Source: Jaltomata sinuosa
Lineage: Eukaryota > Streptophyta > Magnoliopsida > Solanales > Solanaceae
Reading direction: 5' to 3'
NCBI GenBank assembly: GCA_003996215.1
Contig: QJPP01000821.1
Coordinates: forward strand, 62,001-126,000
Length of the DNA: 64,000 bases
Positions 47,106 to 59,006 of this stretch are shown here, piece by piece. The position numbers and the translations under genes are program-made. Below the pieces are notes generated by a model. That model was not told the DNA's origin. It saw only the letters and a list, made by a program, of their open reading frames with translations, and ran no database searches. Positions within the stretch are counted from its first letter, which is position 1. Every line of letters begins with the position of its first letter.

Positions 47106-49076
47106 TTGTCACGCACTGAGGCTACTCCCTAGATGTAACACGATGCTTAGCGCCACAAGTGACCCCAAACAATCCCATGATCTAGCATGAACTAGGAATT
47201 TCTAAATATTATATGAGCAGAAGCTAAACTGGTTTTATAAATAAGCTAGGAAAATAATCCAATAATCTCTAAACATATATGAATATAATAGAAGTCTGAG
47301 ATAAACCCTGACTACAAAAGCTAAAACTAATATTATGTATGAAAGCCCCTATCTGAAGTGAGTTGCTAGGACAAACCCCCAGCTAACTCTAAAAGTCTAA
47401 AAACTGTAAATGAGTACTGAACAAGTAAGCATAAAATATCATCCTCGAACTATGAGGACTCACCACTGAGTTGCTGAATAGAAACTGGAGGATCGCACTA
47501 AGCGCGGTCTTGATACTGAGCGCCTGAACATACATCATAATAGGATGTTTCGCAAAAGTATGCATCAGTACCTTGAATGTACTGAGCATGCAGAATATAT
47601 GCAAAGTTGTATACATAAATACTGAACATGGAAGATATACTGAAACATGAACTGAAAGATAAACTGATGCAATGACCAAGAATTTAACATGAATTGTAAA
47701 ATGCCTAAACTGAATAACTGAATACAAGGTCAATGCAAGTATTGAATCAGAACTATAGGATATACTGTTAACTAACATACCCCAAGCTGAGCTAACTATA
47801 GGGCCAACCTGTAACCCTGGTTAGAACGGTGTTCATACCTTGCCAAGGGTACAAACATAAACTGGCATGGATCTACTAATCTGATGTCCAACAAGGGACT
47901 AGGGTGTCAAGCATGAACTAACAGGTGACCCTTTTAGAACCTACGTGGCGCCATAGTTCTGGGACTTAGAGACTTCTACTGAAAGTCTCAGCCTAAACTG
48001 AAGGGTAAGCCTTCATCCCTTTATCCGCTTGACGCTAAGTCTACTCCCAACTGAATATGCAAGTGATAAATACAAGTTGATATACAAGATAGCTCAAATA
48101 CTGATTATTCTGAGAATGCATAATAATACTGATACTAAAAGCTGATAGCATTCTACTCATGAAGCATGACTGACTGAAATGTATGACTAGCATGTATAAG
48201 TTTAAAGTACTGAAATTAATAACATGGTAGAGTTGTAAAATTCTGAATATACAACTATACTAGGTTCTCAAGAAAACATGTAATGGGTTCCCTACACAAC
48301 AATGGAAACTGAAATACAATGAATTCATAGAACTTGGGAACTCTAGGTCTGAAGAACTTGAATGTAGTTAGGGACTCAATGGGTGAAAGGAACCCATTGA
48401 TGAAATCCCACATACCTGGAGGTAAAATCTACAGAAGAATCCTCGAATTTGGGGCCTGGATTTAGGAGAACCTTCTGCTTGTTCTAGAGAGTAGAGAACG
48501 TTTCTTTTTCTCCTAATTTTACTACGTGTTGACTTATTCTGAGGGAATAAGGGGTTGTAGGTAGTTTTAGGCTTAAAATCCCACTTAGGCTAGTCAAAAT
48601 GTCATAGCTTAGACTTTAAAAGGAATAGGAAAAGTCTAGAATACCCTTGGAATAAAATTAAAAAACTACTGGAAAAATTACAACCTGAGTTCTACGAGTG
48701 AGAACCACGGTCTGTGGATGCTTCCATGGTCCGTGGAACCCTGTCGTGGTTCCTGGACCTTTTTGTCATGCTGCAGGTCTGAGAACCACAAACCAGGTTC
48801 ACGGCCCATCCATGACTTGTGGAAACTATTCGTGGTTCTGATCTTCACAATATTAATCCATGGTCCGTAGATCATTCCACGGTCCATGGAAGTTGGTCGT
48901 GGTTCCTGATCCAGAGGAGGGTCTGCAGTCCTGATTTCCATGGAGGCCTTCCACGGCCCGTGAACCCTTCCACGGTCCATGGAAACCATCCATTATTCCT
49001 GCTGGGACTTGGATAAATTTTATTTACTTATTTTTTCTTAGCTGGTTCTAGGTTTAGAATTTCTGGGGTGTTACAA
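47106..49076 (-). repeat. left (3') LTR of the gypsy chromovirus
   Basis: 1971 bp, matching 54117-56084. On the minus strand it begins TTGTAACACCCC. A segment at 48690-48995 is packed with CCACGGTCCGTGG-like palindromes. Confidence 0.9.
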
Positions 49077-49090
49077 TATCTCCACCTTGA
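49077..49090 (-). other. polypurine tract of the gypsy element (minus strand)
   Basis: Plus TATCTCCACCTTGA, i.e. purine-rich TCAAGGTGGAGATA on the minus strand, next to the 3' LTR. Confidence 0.7.
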
Positions 49091-49301
49091 GATCATTCAT
49101 CCTCGAATGAAGACTACACAAGTTGAGTTTGGAGAAAAAGAGCTACAATCCCTACCAACTGAGTTCTAATAAGATGAATCCTGCCTGATTTGAGTTCTAA
49201 GTATATGAAAGCATGATGGAAATACGGGAATAACTGAGAAACATGATATTGAGACTGAAGTACACATGAGTAAAGTGGAAAATTATAGAGGAACTATTAC
49301 C

Positions 49302-52300
49302 TCAAGCCGAAACTAGGTCGGAGGGAAAGAGGTAAGGATACTTTTCCATCATAGCTGCTTCTTCTTCCCAAGTAGCTCCCTCAATGGACTGATTCCTCTA
49401 AAGACCTTTCAATGAAGTGACCTCCTTATTTCTCAACCTACGAACCTGATGGTCAAGAATCTCAACTGAAACCTCTTCATAAGTGAGACTATCCTTCACA
49501 CCCACACTCTCTAATTGCACAATCGATGCCGAATCGCCAACACACTTTTTCAATAAGGAGACATGGAAGACTGGATGAACCGTTACTAGTTCGGCTTGCA
49601 ACTTTAACTCATAAGCCACATTACCAGCCTTCTTTAGGATTCTGTAAGGACCTTCATATCTGGGAATGAGCTTCCCTTTCTTTTCAAATCTCATCAAGCC
49701 CTTCATAGGTGACACCTTCAGGAAAACTAAATCATCAATCTCGGACTCTAGGTCCCTTCTCCTCATATATGTATAGGACTTTTGATGACTCTGAGCAGTC
49801 TTTAATCTCTCCTTAATAAGATGAACTTTATCCATAGCCTCATGAACCGAATATAGCCCAATCAAGGCTGCTTCACCTACTTCAAACCAACCAACTGGTG
49901 ATCTGTACCTACGCCCATAGAGTGCCTCATACGGGGCCATCTGAATGCTGGAATGAAAACTGTTATTGTAGGAGAACTCTATGAGAGGTAAGTGATCATC
50001 CCAACTTCCTTTGAAATCAATCACACAAGCCCTCAACATATCATTTAAGGTCTAAATGGTACGCTCTGCCTAACCATCCATCTGCGGATGAAATGTTGTG
50101 CTGAGGTTTACCTGAGTACCAAGACCTTTCAGAAATAATCTCCAGAAGTGAGATGTAAACTGAGTACCCCTATTTGAGATGATAGACAAGGGAACCCTAT
50201 GCAACCTGACTATCTCACAGGTGTAGAGTCTGGCATAATCCTCTGCTGAATCTTTAGTCTTGACAGCTAAAAAGTGAGCTGACTTAGTGACCCTGTCCAC
50301 TATCACCCAAATGGAGTCATGTTGTCTATGAGTGCGAGGTAAACCCGTAACATAGTCCATGTTGATCACTTCCTACTTCCAAGTAGAAATACTAATATCC
50401 TGAGTCACACCTCCTGGTCTCTGGTGTTCTACTTTCACCTGCTGACAATTAGGACACTTAGCCACAAAATATGCGATGTCCCTCTTCATGCCATTCCACC
50501 AATAGACTTTTCATAGATTATGGTACATCTTGGTGGCACCGAGATGAATAGAATATTTAGAACTATAGGCTTCTATCATGATTCGCTGCCTCAACTCATC
50601 CATATTAGGAACACATAAACGACCCTGGTAGCGAAGCATACCATCTCTCCCTTAGGAGAAAACCTCTACCCTCTGCTGATGGACTGCACCTTTTAACTTA
50701 ACTAAGATAGGATCAATGTCTTGCTTCTTATTCACCTCAACTACTAAAGAAGATTCTGACCCATTCTGGACTATCACACCGCCATTTGTTATGTCTGTAA
50801 GGCAAACTCCTAAGCGAGTGAGCCTATGAACATCCTTAGCTATTCCTTCTTGTCTTTCTCAACATGCAACACACTACCCATAGACATTACATTGGCCTTA
50901 TCTAGATGGTAGAGCACATTCATATCATAGTCCTTAAGGAATTTGAGCCATCTCTTCTGATGAAGATTCAACTCTTTCTGGGTGAACACGTACTGGAGGC
51001 TCTTATGTTCTATAAACACGTCCACATGGACACCATACAAGTAGTGTCTCCAAATCTTTAAAGCAAAAGCTACTACTGCAAGCTCAAGGTCATGAGTCGG
51101 ATAATTCTTCTCATGAGTCTTAAGTTGTCTGGAGGCATAAGCGATAACCTTCCCATGCGTCATCAGGACACAACCCAAGCAAACTCTAGATGCATCAGAA
51201 TACACAACAAATCCATATAAACCCTCGAGTAGAGTTAAAACAGGGGTTGTAGTCAACCTAGTCTTCAACTCTAGAAAGTTTTTCTCACATTTAACTGACC
51301 ATTGGAACTTAACCTTTTTCCGAGTCAATCTGGTCACTGGGGCAGCTATGGATGAGAATCCTTCAACAAATCACATGTAGTAACTAGCCAAACCCAAGAA
51401 GCTTTTGATGTATGTCAAGAGGTGGGTCTAGGCCAGTTCTTCACTGCCACTATCTTTTGCAAATCAACTCGGATGCACTCACTGGACACCATATGACAAA
51501 AGAAAGCAACTGATCTCAACCAAAATTCACACTTACTGAACTTGGCAAATAACTAGCAATCCTTGAGAATTTGCAGCACAACCCTCAAGTAATTTGCATG
51601 CTCCTTCTCACTCCGAGAATATACTAGTATATCATCGATGAAGACGATGACAAACATGTCCAAAAACTCTTGAACGCCCTATTTATTAAATCCATGAAAT
51701 ATAAAGGAGCATTTGTTAGTCCAAAAGACATAACTACAAATTCATAGTGACTATACCAAATCTGAAGGCTGTCTTCAGAATGTCACAATCTCGGACTTTG
51801 AGCTGATGATAGTTGGATATGAGGTCTATCTAAGAAAAGCAACTGACACCCTGTAGCTGGTCGAACAAGTCATCAATCTTGGGAATGAGATATTTATTCT
51901 TGATTATAACTTTGTTCAACTAACGGTAGTCGATACACATCCTGAGAAAACCATCTTTCTTATGCACGAAAAGGACTTGAGCACCCCATGGAGAGATGTT
52001 GGGTCTGATGAAGCCCTTATCTAGAAGATCTTTCAACTGTTCCTTTAATTCCTTAAGCTCGACTGGAGCCATTCTATAAGATGGAATTGATATAGGCTGG
52101 GTATCTGGGAGCAGATCTATTCCAAAGTCAATTTCCCTTTCGAGAGGAACTCCGAAAAGATCTTCTGGAAATACTTCTGGAAACTCACTAACCACTGGGA
52201 CTGACTAAGGAGTTAGGGTCTCGGAATCTGAATCCTTGACCCTAACAAGATGATAGGTGTACCCCTTGGAAATCATTTTTCTGGCCTTAAGGTAAGAGAT

Positions 52301-52423
52301 AAACCGACCTATATGCACTGAGGTATTTCCCTTCCATTCTAAGACTGGTTCATTTGGAAACTGGAACCGAACTATTATGGTTCTACAATCAATCGAGGAA
52401 TAATAAGAATGTAACCAGTCCAT
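49302..52423 (-). pseudogene. gypsy pol pseudogene with chromodomain end
   Basis: Minus strand: protease end/linker MDWLHSYYSSIDCRT (52423); RT start SEFPEVFPEDLFGVPLERE and LRMCIDYR (51920-52195); RT core broken but with FIDDILVYSRSEKEHA (about 51620); RNase H/connection with VVYSDASR, HDLELAVVAFALKIWRHYLY and HKSLQYVFTQKELNLHQKRW (50840-51337); integrase with MDYVTGLP, IISNRGTQFTS (the catalytic Asp of the second position is Asn) and a region with stops around the Glu; C-terminal part YEGPYRILKKAGNVAYEL (49398-50039). After one TAG the frame continues as ATWEEEAAMMEKYPYLFP to the stop at 49302, a chromodomain-like tail. Confidence 0.9.
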
Positions 52424-52599
52424 TCCTAGAATAACATCAAAGTTAGTTATTTCTAACTCTACAAGATCGGTTGAGGTGACTTTATGAGAAACTGTGACTG
52501 GGCATTTTCAGTATACTCGTCTAGCTGTGACTGAATCACCAACTAGATTAAAGAATAATAATGGTTTTGGAAGGATTTCTGGTTTGATACCAAAGTCTA

Positions 52600-53902
52600 C
52601 TGCCATATAGGGAGTCACAAAAAAGACCATAGCTTCGGGGTCTAACAATGCATAAACATCAAGGTGGAAAATTCATAATGTACCCATGACCACGTCGAGA
52701 GAATCCTCCTGGTCCTGTTGAGTCAGAAGAGCATATAACATGTTTTTGCACTGACCGCCACCTGCACTGGATGAGGCACCCTACTGAGTTGGGCAACCTG
52801 CTGGAGTTGCTGTAGAGTAAGCCTGATTCTGTGGACGAGTGTCCCTGCCCTTCTGAGAAGTCATTGGGCACTCATTTATTCTGTGGCCTGGTTTACCACA
52901 CCCAAAGAAATTTCCATTACCTACCACACATTCACCTTGGTGGTTCCTACCACACTTCTTGCAAACTGAATGAGTGCGTCCACTAGTGACACTACCTTAG
53001 AACTTATAGCCTGGTGCCCTATCCCACCGATCCTGTCTGAACTTGGGAACTAGCAAATGATGAGGCTGCAGTTAAAGATTTGAGGCGGAACTGAGAGAGA
53101 TTACCACCATCTGATCTCTGTTGAGAATAACCAAAGTCACCTGTTCTATCCCTCTTGTTGTCCTTGCCTCTTTCCTTAATTTTATCCTCCTCAATCTGCT
53201 GGGCACGAGTCATCAACCTGCAGATATCTATTACCACATCTCAGTCCTGCACTCATTTACCACATCATTAGAGACACCTGCCACGAACTTGCTCTTACGA
53301 GCTCTGAGGTCAGCTACCATTGCCGGAGCATACTTTGACAGCTTAGTAAACTTGAGGGAATATTCCTTCACACTCATGTCATCTTGCCTCAAATTTATGA
53401 ACTCCTGAACCTTGGTTTCTCTGAGCTCAAGTGGGAAGAACCTGTCCATAAAAGCAGTTTTAAACTGACTCCAATCCACTGGGCATTTATTTGCACCTCT
53501 AGCTTATTTCCACTTCTTATACCAGATGTGAGCCACTCCTTTCAACTGATAAGTGGCTAAGTCTGCACTCTCAACCAGGGTGACACCCATAATCTCTTTA
53601 ACCTTTTAGATGTCGTCTAGGAATTCCTGTGGATCCTCTTCAGTCTGAGATCCATGGAGTTTTGGAGGATTCATCCGAGTGAAATCTCAGACACTAGATG
53701 TTGCAGAGTTATTTTGTGGTGGAGCTGGTGCCACAGCCTGCTAATTCACTTGAGTAGCCATGGCTTAAGCCAACACCTGAAAAGCAGCCCTAATCTCAGC
53801 ATGAGTGACTTGCTCATTCAAAGGGTCTGCCAGAGGTGGTGGTGCTTGTTGGTTCCCATTTCTATTTATGTTTTCCCTTCTGTTCGCTCTTTTGGGAGGT
53901 AT
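52600..53902 (-). pseudogene. gypsy gag pseudogene
   Basis: The reading begins at 53902 with ATA where ATG is expected (I-PPKRANRREN). A Pro/Gln-rich N-terminal part follows, then FKTAFMDRFFPLELRETKVQ and SVKEYSLKFTKLSKYAPAMV (53231-53479), typical of plant gypsy gag, with stops between. The nucleocapsid region near 52860-53000 has CKKCGRNHQGEC and FFGCGKPGHRINECP; in the second knuckle the first Cys is Phe. Part of the protease lies downstream (to about 52430). Confidence 0.85.
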
Positions 53903-54100
53903 TTTCTGTAACGCAAAGAGTACGAGTTAGAATGAGATTAAATAAAGTTCACACTCTAAAGCACGATATGGAAAAGAAATAAGGGAAGTTTTCCTAAAAA
54001 TGCCTCATAGCTTCTCCCCTATAAGTGTGGCACGTTTCACACCCATGAAAAAGACCCTACTTGATGCAGCTTTCAGACACCCTAGGACACTTGGACCTGC

Positions 54101-54113
54101 TGTTCTAATACCA
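54101..54113 (-). other. primer-binding site of the gypsy element (minus strand)
   Basis: Minus-strand TGGTATTAGAACA, three bases from the LTR edge, is a variant of the initiator tRNA-Met site used by chromoviruses. Confidence 0.75.
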
Positions 54114-54116
54114 AGT

Positions 54117-56084
54117 TTGTCATGCCCCGATACTACCCCCTAGACGTAACATGGTGCTTAGTGCCACAAGTGACCCCAAGCAAACCCATGGTCTGGCGTG
54201 AACTAGGCATTTCTAATTAAAATATTATCTTCGTGGAAGCTAAATTGGTTTTATAAATAAGCTGGGAAAATAATCCAATAATATCTGAACATATATGAAT
54301 ATAATAGAAGTCTAAGATAACCCCTGACTACAAAAGTTGAAACTAATACTATGTCTGAAAGCCCCTATCTGAAGTGAGTTGCTGGGACAAACCCCCAGCT
54401 AACTCTAAAAGTCTGAAAACTGTAAATGAGTATTGAATAAGTAAGCATAAAATATCGTCCTCGAACTATGAGGACTCACCACTAAGCTATTGAATAGGAA
54501 CTGGAGGATCTCACTAAGCGTGGTCTGGATACTAAGCGCTCGAACCTACATCATAATAGGATGTAGCACAAAATTATGCGTCAGTACCTTGAATGTACTG
54601 AGCATGCGGGATATATGCAAAAATGTATACATAAATACTGAACATGGAAGATATACTGAAACATGAACTGAAAGATAAACTGATGCAATCACCAAGTATT
54701 TAACATGAACTGCAAAATGCTAAACTGAATAACTGAATACAAGGTCAATGCAAATACTGAATCTAAATTGTGGGAGCTACTATTAACTGACATACCCCAA
54801 GCTGAGCTAACTGTAACCCTGGTTGGAAGGATACAAACATAAACTGGCGTGGATCCACTAATTTGATGTCCAACAAGTGACTAGGGTGTCAAGCCTGAAC
54901 TGACGGGTGACCCCTTTAGAACCTACGGTGGTATCGTAGTTCTGAGACTTAGGGAATTCTACTAAAGGTATCAGCCTAAACTGATGGGTGAGCCTTCATC
55001 CATTCATTTGCTTGATGCTCCAAACTGAATATGCAAGTGATAAATACAAGCAGATATAATGGATAACTCAAATACTGAATATTCTGATAATGCATAATAA
55101 TACTGATACTGAAAGCTGATATCGTTCTACTCATGAAGCATGACTGACTGAAATGTATGACTAGCGTGCATGAGTTTAAATTACTAAAATTAACAATATG
55201 CTAGGGTTGTAAAATTCTGAATATACAACTATACTAGGTTCTCAAGAAAACATGTAATGGGTTCCCTGCACAACAATGGAAACTAAAATACAATGAATTC
55301 ATAGAGCTTAGGAATCCTAGGTCTGAAGAACTAATATGAAAACTGAAGAACTTGACCGTAGTAAGGGACTCAATGGGTGAAAGGAACCCATTGATGAAAT
55401 TCCACATACTTGGAGGTAAAATCCACAAAAGAATCCTCGGATTTGGGGCTTGGACTTGGGAGAACCTTCTGCTTGTTCTGGAGAGGAGAGAACGTTTCTT
55501 TTTCTCCTAATTCTGCTAAGGTCAACTTATTCTGAGAGAATAAGGGGTTATGGGTAGTTTTAGGCTTAAAATCCCATTTAGGCTAGTCAAAACGTCATAA
55601 CTTAGCATTTAGAAGGGATAGAAAAATTCTAGAATACCCCTGGAATAAAATTAAAAAACTACTGAAAAAATCGCGACTTGAGTTCCACGAGTGGGAACCA
55701 CGGTCCGTGGAACCCTGTCATGGTGTCTGGACCTTTTTGTCATGATGCAGGTCTGATAACTACGAACCAGGTTCACAGCTTGTGGAACCATCCACGGCTT
55801 ATGGAACCTGTTCATTGTTTCTGAGGGATTGGTGACCCTCAGGTCTGATCTTCACGACAACAATCCACGGTCCGTAGATCATTCCACGGTCTGTGGAAGC
55901 TAGTTGTGGTTCCTGATCCAGAGGAGGATCTGTAGGCCTGATTTCCACGAAGGCCTTCCACGGCCCGTGAACCCTTCTCAGTTCGTGGAAACCATCTGTG
56001 GTTCCTACTAGGACTTGGACAGATTTCATTTTCTTATTTTTTTCTAGAGCTGGTTCTAGGTTTGAAATTTTTGGGGTGTTACAA
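54117..56084 (-). repeat. right (5') LTR of the gypsy chromovirus
   Basis: 1968 bp. On the minus strand it starts TTGTAACACCCC at 56084. It repeats the palindrome cluster at about 55690-56000. Confidence 0.9.
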
Positions 56085-57087
56085 TTGAGTAATTGGATTT
56101 ATATTTGAAAATAAGATTTTAAATCCGCCTATGTAAAATGCTCTTCACGATTGTAGTACCTCATTTACAATCGCGATCGACTCAAAACTCAGACCCTTCA
56201 CAATTGCGAGGGTCCTGTGTCGAACGTGATGATCAAATCTTACCTGGACCCAACCAAAAAGCATTCACGATCATAGGCTCTCCATCGCCATTGCGATAAC
56301 CATCATTTCTCCTTTTTTTTGAATGCGATGAGAGGCTCACAAATGCGAAGAAGAAAATACCTGCACCAGCAAAACTGAAAAACTAGTAATTAGCCAATAA
56401 CCAAAAAAACCTGAATGAACCCTCGCGATTTGTTCAAAATCTCGTGAACACAAATTATATATGCTACTAGACTGGAAATGATATTGTTTACATGTTGGAA
56501 CCATCAAAATACCTATCTGAGGTCATTTTGACCAAATATTGACCGATGTCAACTCTTAACTTCTAAATTTTTAAATTTCCAACCAATGACTTGAAACTCA
56601 TATGAATGCCTCGGGACCCGAATCAATGGGCCAACTGACTTGAATCACCTTTTGAAACTAACGGAACTGTCGAAATTCCATTCCGAGCTCATCTTCCTCA
56701 AATGTTGACTTTGGTCAACTAGTTCAACTTTCCAACCTTCCAAAAAAAAAACTCATCCAAATCCCGTCCAACCACCGCGGAAATCATGTCACCCACCCCC
56801 GAAGACCACAAACACCATACTGAAACTACGAGAATTGGTAAAACAGTCAAAACACGCAAAAATCATAAAACAATTATGAGGGTCGTTATATCATCCACCA
56901 CTAAAACACACGTTCGTCCTCAATAAGGAGAAAGAAGATACCTAAACTGCCAAAAAGTTGGGGATATCTGCTTTGGATGTCTATCTTGGTCTCCCAAACA
57001 ACCTCCTCTACCGGACTATGCCTCCACTGAAATTTCACAAAAGCAACATGGATCAAGTTCACACCCAAGAAATTTGCAGGGAACAAT
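56085..57087 (-). pseudogene. older gypsy remnant: pol chromodomain end plus LTR start
   Basis: On the minus strand 57087-56930 reads LIHVAFVKFQWRHSPVEEV and VWETKIDIQSRYPQLF, a gypsy pol C-terminus, followed by a stop and, from about 56894, TGATATAACGACCCTC, which looks like the start of a 3' LTR. This LTR is cut at 56085 by the nested chromovirus (target duplication TTGAG). A different gypsy family from the nested one. Everything upstream of the pol end is lost at about 57087. Confidence 0.75.
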
Positions 57088-57089
57088 GT

Positions 57090-57430
57090 TTATTGCTTAG
57101 TGTTGGGAGGGGAATTTAAATTTTAAAGTAAAGTTGGAGAGGAAAAATAATTTTTGTTATAAAGATTTTGTAGTTCAAATTATTATAATAGATTATTTAC
57201 CATTTTTTAGGTTAAGTAGTGTATATTATAAAAGTTATTTCCAATTTTCTTTTGAACTTTAAATGATATGATGGAGGAGATGTTACGTTGATTTATTAAA
57301 AAGGTTAATGTGCCGAGTCATGCAAATCAATTTTTCATTTCCTATATACTTCCTCTACCGGGTGGATTCAACTTTAGAGAGACCCCCCAATATATATAAA
57401 AATCAAAAGGAAAGATCGTCATATATATTT
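57090..57430. other. AT-rich DNA without recognised feature
   Basis: I see no gene or clear repeat boundary here. Confidence 0.4.
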
Positions 57431-57439
57431 TTATTTATG

Positions 57440-57900
57440 ATCTATTTTTTTAGCTTTTTTAGATGCTGAGTGATTAATTACTTTTTTTATAATCGATTTA
57501 TTTTAGTAATTCCTTTTCAATTGATAATATAGCTTAGTCCATTCAATCTCTCTTTGAGTCTTGAGACATTGATCCTAAATAAGATTTTATCAATTTTAGT
57601 TTTGAAAAGCTTATTTCGATTGAGGCAACAGTTGTAGGAACTGTTAACATTATTCTATAAACAATGTATGTATTAGGAAAAGAATCAAATCTTTTTATTT
57701 GATCGAGTATTTCTATTAGATCATTATCTTCTGCTTGTATTGTTTCTCCTAACATTCTTTATTCAAAAAATAAATCTAATTCATTAATATCATAGTAATT
57801 ATTATGTGTTAAAGAAAGTTCAACATTAAGCCAATCTGTTTTCAAATTTATGAGTAAATATAAATTTTTTTTAAAAGTAAATATGTATAAGTACATCTTT
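57440..57900 (-). pseudogene. hAT transposase C-terminal (dimerisation) remnant
   Basis: Minus-strand reading: LNVELSLTHNNYYDINELDL, then LIEILDQIKRFDSFPNTYIV, YRIMLTVPTTVASIEISFSK and LKLIKSYLGSMSQ. After a frame change it continues as RLNGL and SIEKELLK.IDYKK. The order FPN...P.TVAS.E..FSKLKLIK is the hallmark of the hAT-family dimerisation region. Stops and shifts make it a pseudogene; the N-terminal and catalytic parts are not seen, and terminal inverted repeats were not found. Confidence 0.8.
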
Positions 57901-57949
57901 AAGAAAAAATGGAGTCCTAATTATTTGGGATCCCCAAGCAATTGTTTTA

Positions 57950-58680
57950 GTAGCCTAGTGGTTAAGCCGGCCCTGTTCCTCTACCTACAGTATTAATGGC
58001 AAGCCCTTTTCTAATCTCCAATTTTCTAGTTTTTTCGGCTTATTGCATATTGCATCTTGTGCCAAATATTAGTTGTTTTGATAAATTAATTTATGTTTAA
58101 ATATTTGATGTCTTTTAAAATAAAAAGTATTATTACTTTATTTTTCTTCAACCCGGTAATTTAATCAAGTAAAATATTTAAGAAACAAATAAATGGTAAG
58201 TTATACAAATCCTGTTATTTTTAAGGCCATTACATGTGTTTCTTGAGGACATGTGTTTCTTGAAGCATTCGAAAAATTTAAAAGAAGGATTGTATGGAGG
58301 GGAGATGGTGTCAAATCTTTATTAAAATTATCTCCGCATCATTATTTTCTTTAATCATAAATACATCAACTAGTTTCAGTTTTTAATAGAGTGGTGTTTT
58401 TCCGGTATGGCAAGAAATTAGTTCAGAAAATGGATAAGTGAAGTTAGAAAGTCAAAAATTCTATGACAACTTGCTTGGAGGGGCTTATAAAAAAATGAAG
58501 AAAAAGAAAAGTAAGAATTAGGGGAAAACAATATGGATATCGTTTTCTGGGAACTAATAGAATAAGTATATGTAACTGGTGAAGGTACAGGCAAAGTCAA
58601 AAGTGTCAAACGAGTTAAACTTTATTTAATTACTAGTACTTTAATTAAACACTAGAATTGAAAAAAAGAAGAGCTAGTAT
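57950..58680. other. upstream intergenic DNA of the MYB gene
   Basis: AT-rich; no gene recognised. It probably includes distal promoter sequence of the MYB gene. Confidence 0.4.
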
Positions 58681-58744
58681 TAGAGTTTAATTCCATATTG
58701 CGGCTTTGTGGGATAGTTCAAATTCTTCATCCTTCACTCACAAT

Positions 58745-58816
58745 CACATGCCACCTTTTTCTTTAAAATTGTCACAATTTTTCTCCAACCTATCTCTTTC
58801 TATATATCTATAAAAA
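58745..58816 (+). promoter_or_regulatory. proximal promoter of the MYB gene
   Basis: A TATA box, CTATAAAAAG (about 58808-58817), lies about 190 bases before the start codon. A CACATG E-box-type (MYC-like) site stands at 58745-58750. A long pyrimidine-rich leader (about 58850-58985, many CT runs) follows. The element functions are inferred from position and motif only. Confidence 0.55.
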
Positions 58817-59006
58817 GCCCCACCACCTTCTCTCGTGTAGTAATCCAAACATACATCTTTCTTCTCAACTCATCTCATCTTTCTCTTTTCTCTAAAACGC
58901 CTTTTTTTCCCCCTCCTCTCTCTCTTTTTAGTTTGATCCATCCATCAACACCTTTATTTCCATCAATCAATCAATTTCTCCATTTAGAGTAAAATCATTA
59001 ATCTTG

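Larger units (their letters stand above)
47106..56084 (-). mobile_element. Ty3/gypsy chromovirus (Del/Tekay-like), minus strand
   Basis: 8979 bp with ~1970-bp LTRs. Target duplication TTGAG is perfect (47101-47105 and 56085-56089); with it the LTR termini are TTG...CAA (one base outside the usual TG...CA). The minus strand has primer-binding site, gag, then pol in gypsy order (protease, RT, RNase H, integrase) with a chromodomain-type C-terminus and a polypurine tract. Several stops, a lost gag start and a changed integrase Asp make it inactive. Confidence 0.92.

Noticed and set aside
47389..47778. 129-codon minus-strand open frame
   Set aside because: Inside the gypsy LTR, not conserved in the other LTR as an open frame, no domain.
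55234..55428. Minus-strand open frame in the right gypsy LTR
   Set aside because: Non-coding LTR sequence; no domain and the left LTR does not keep it.
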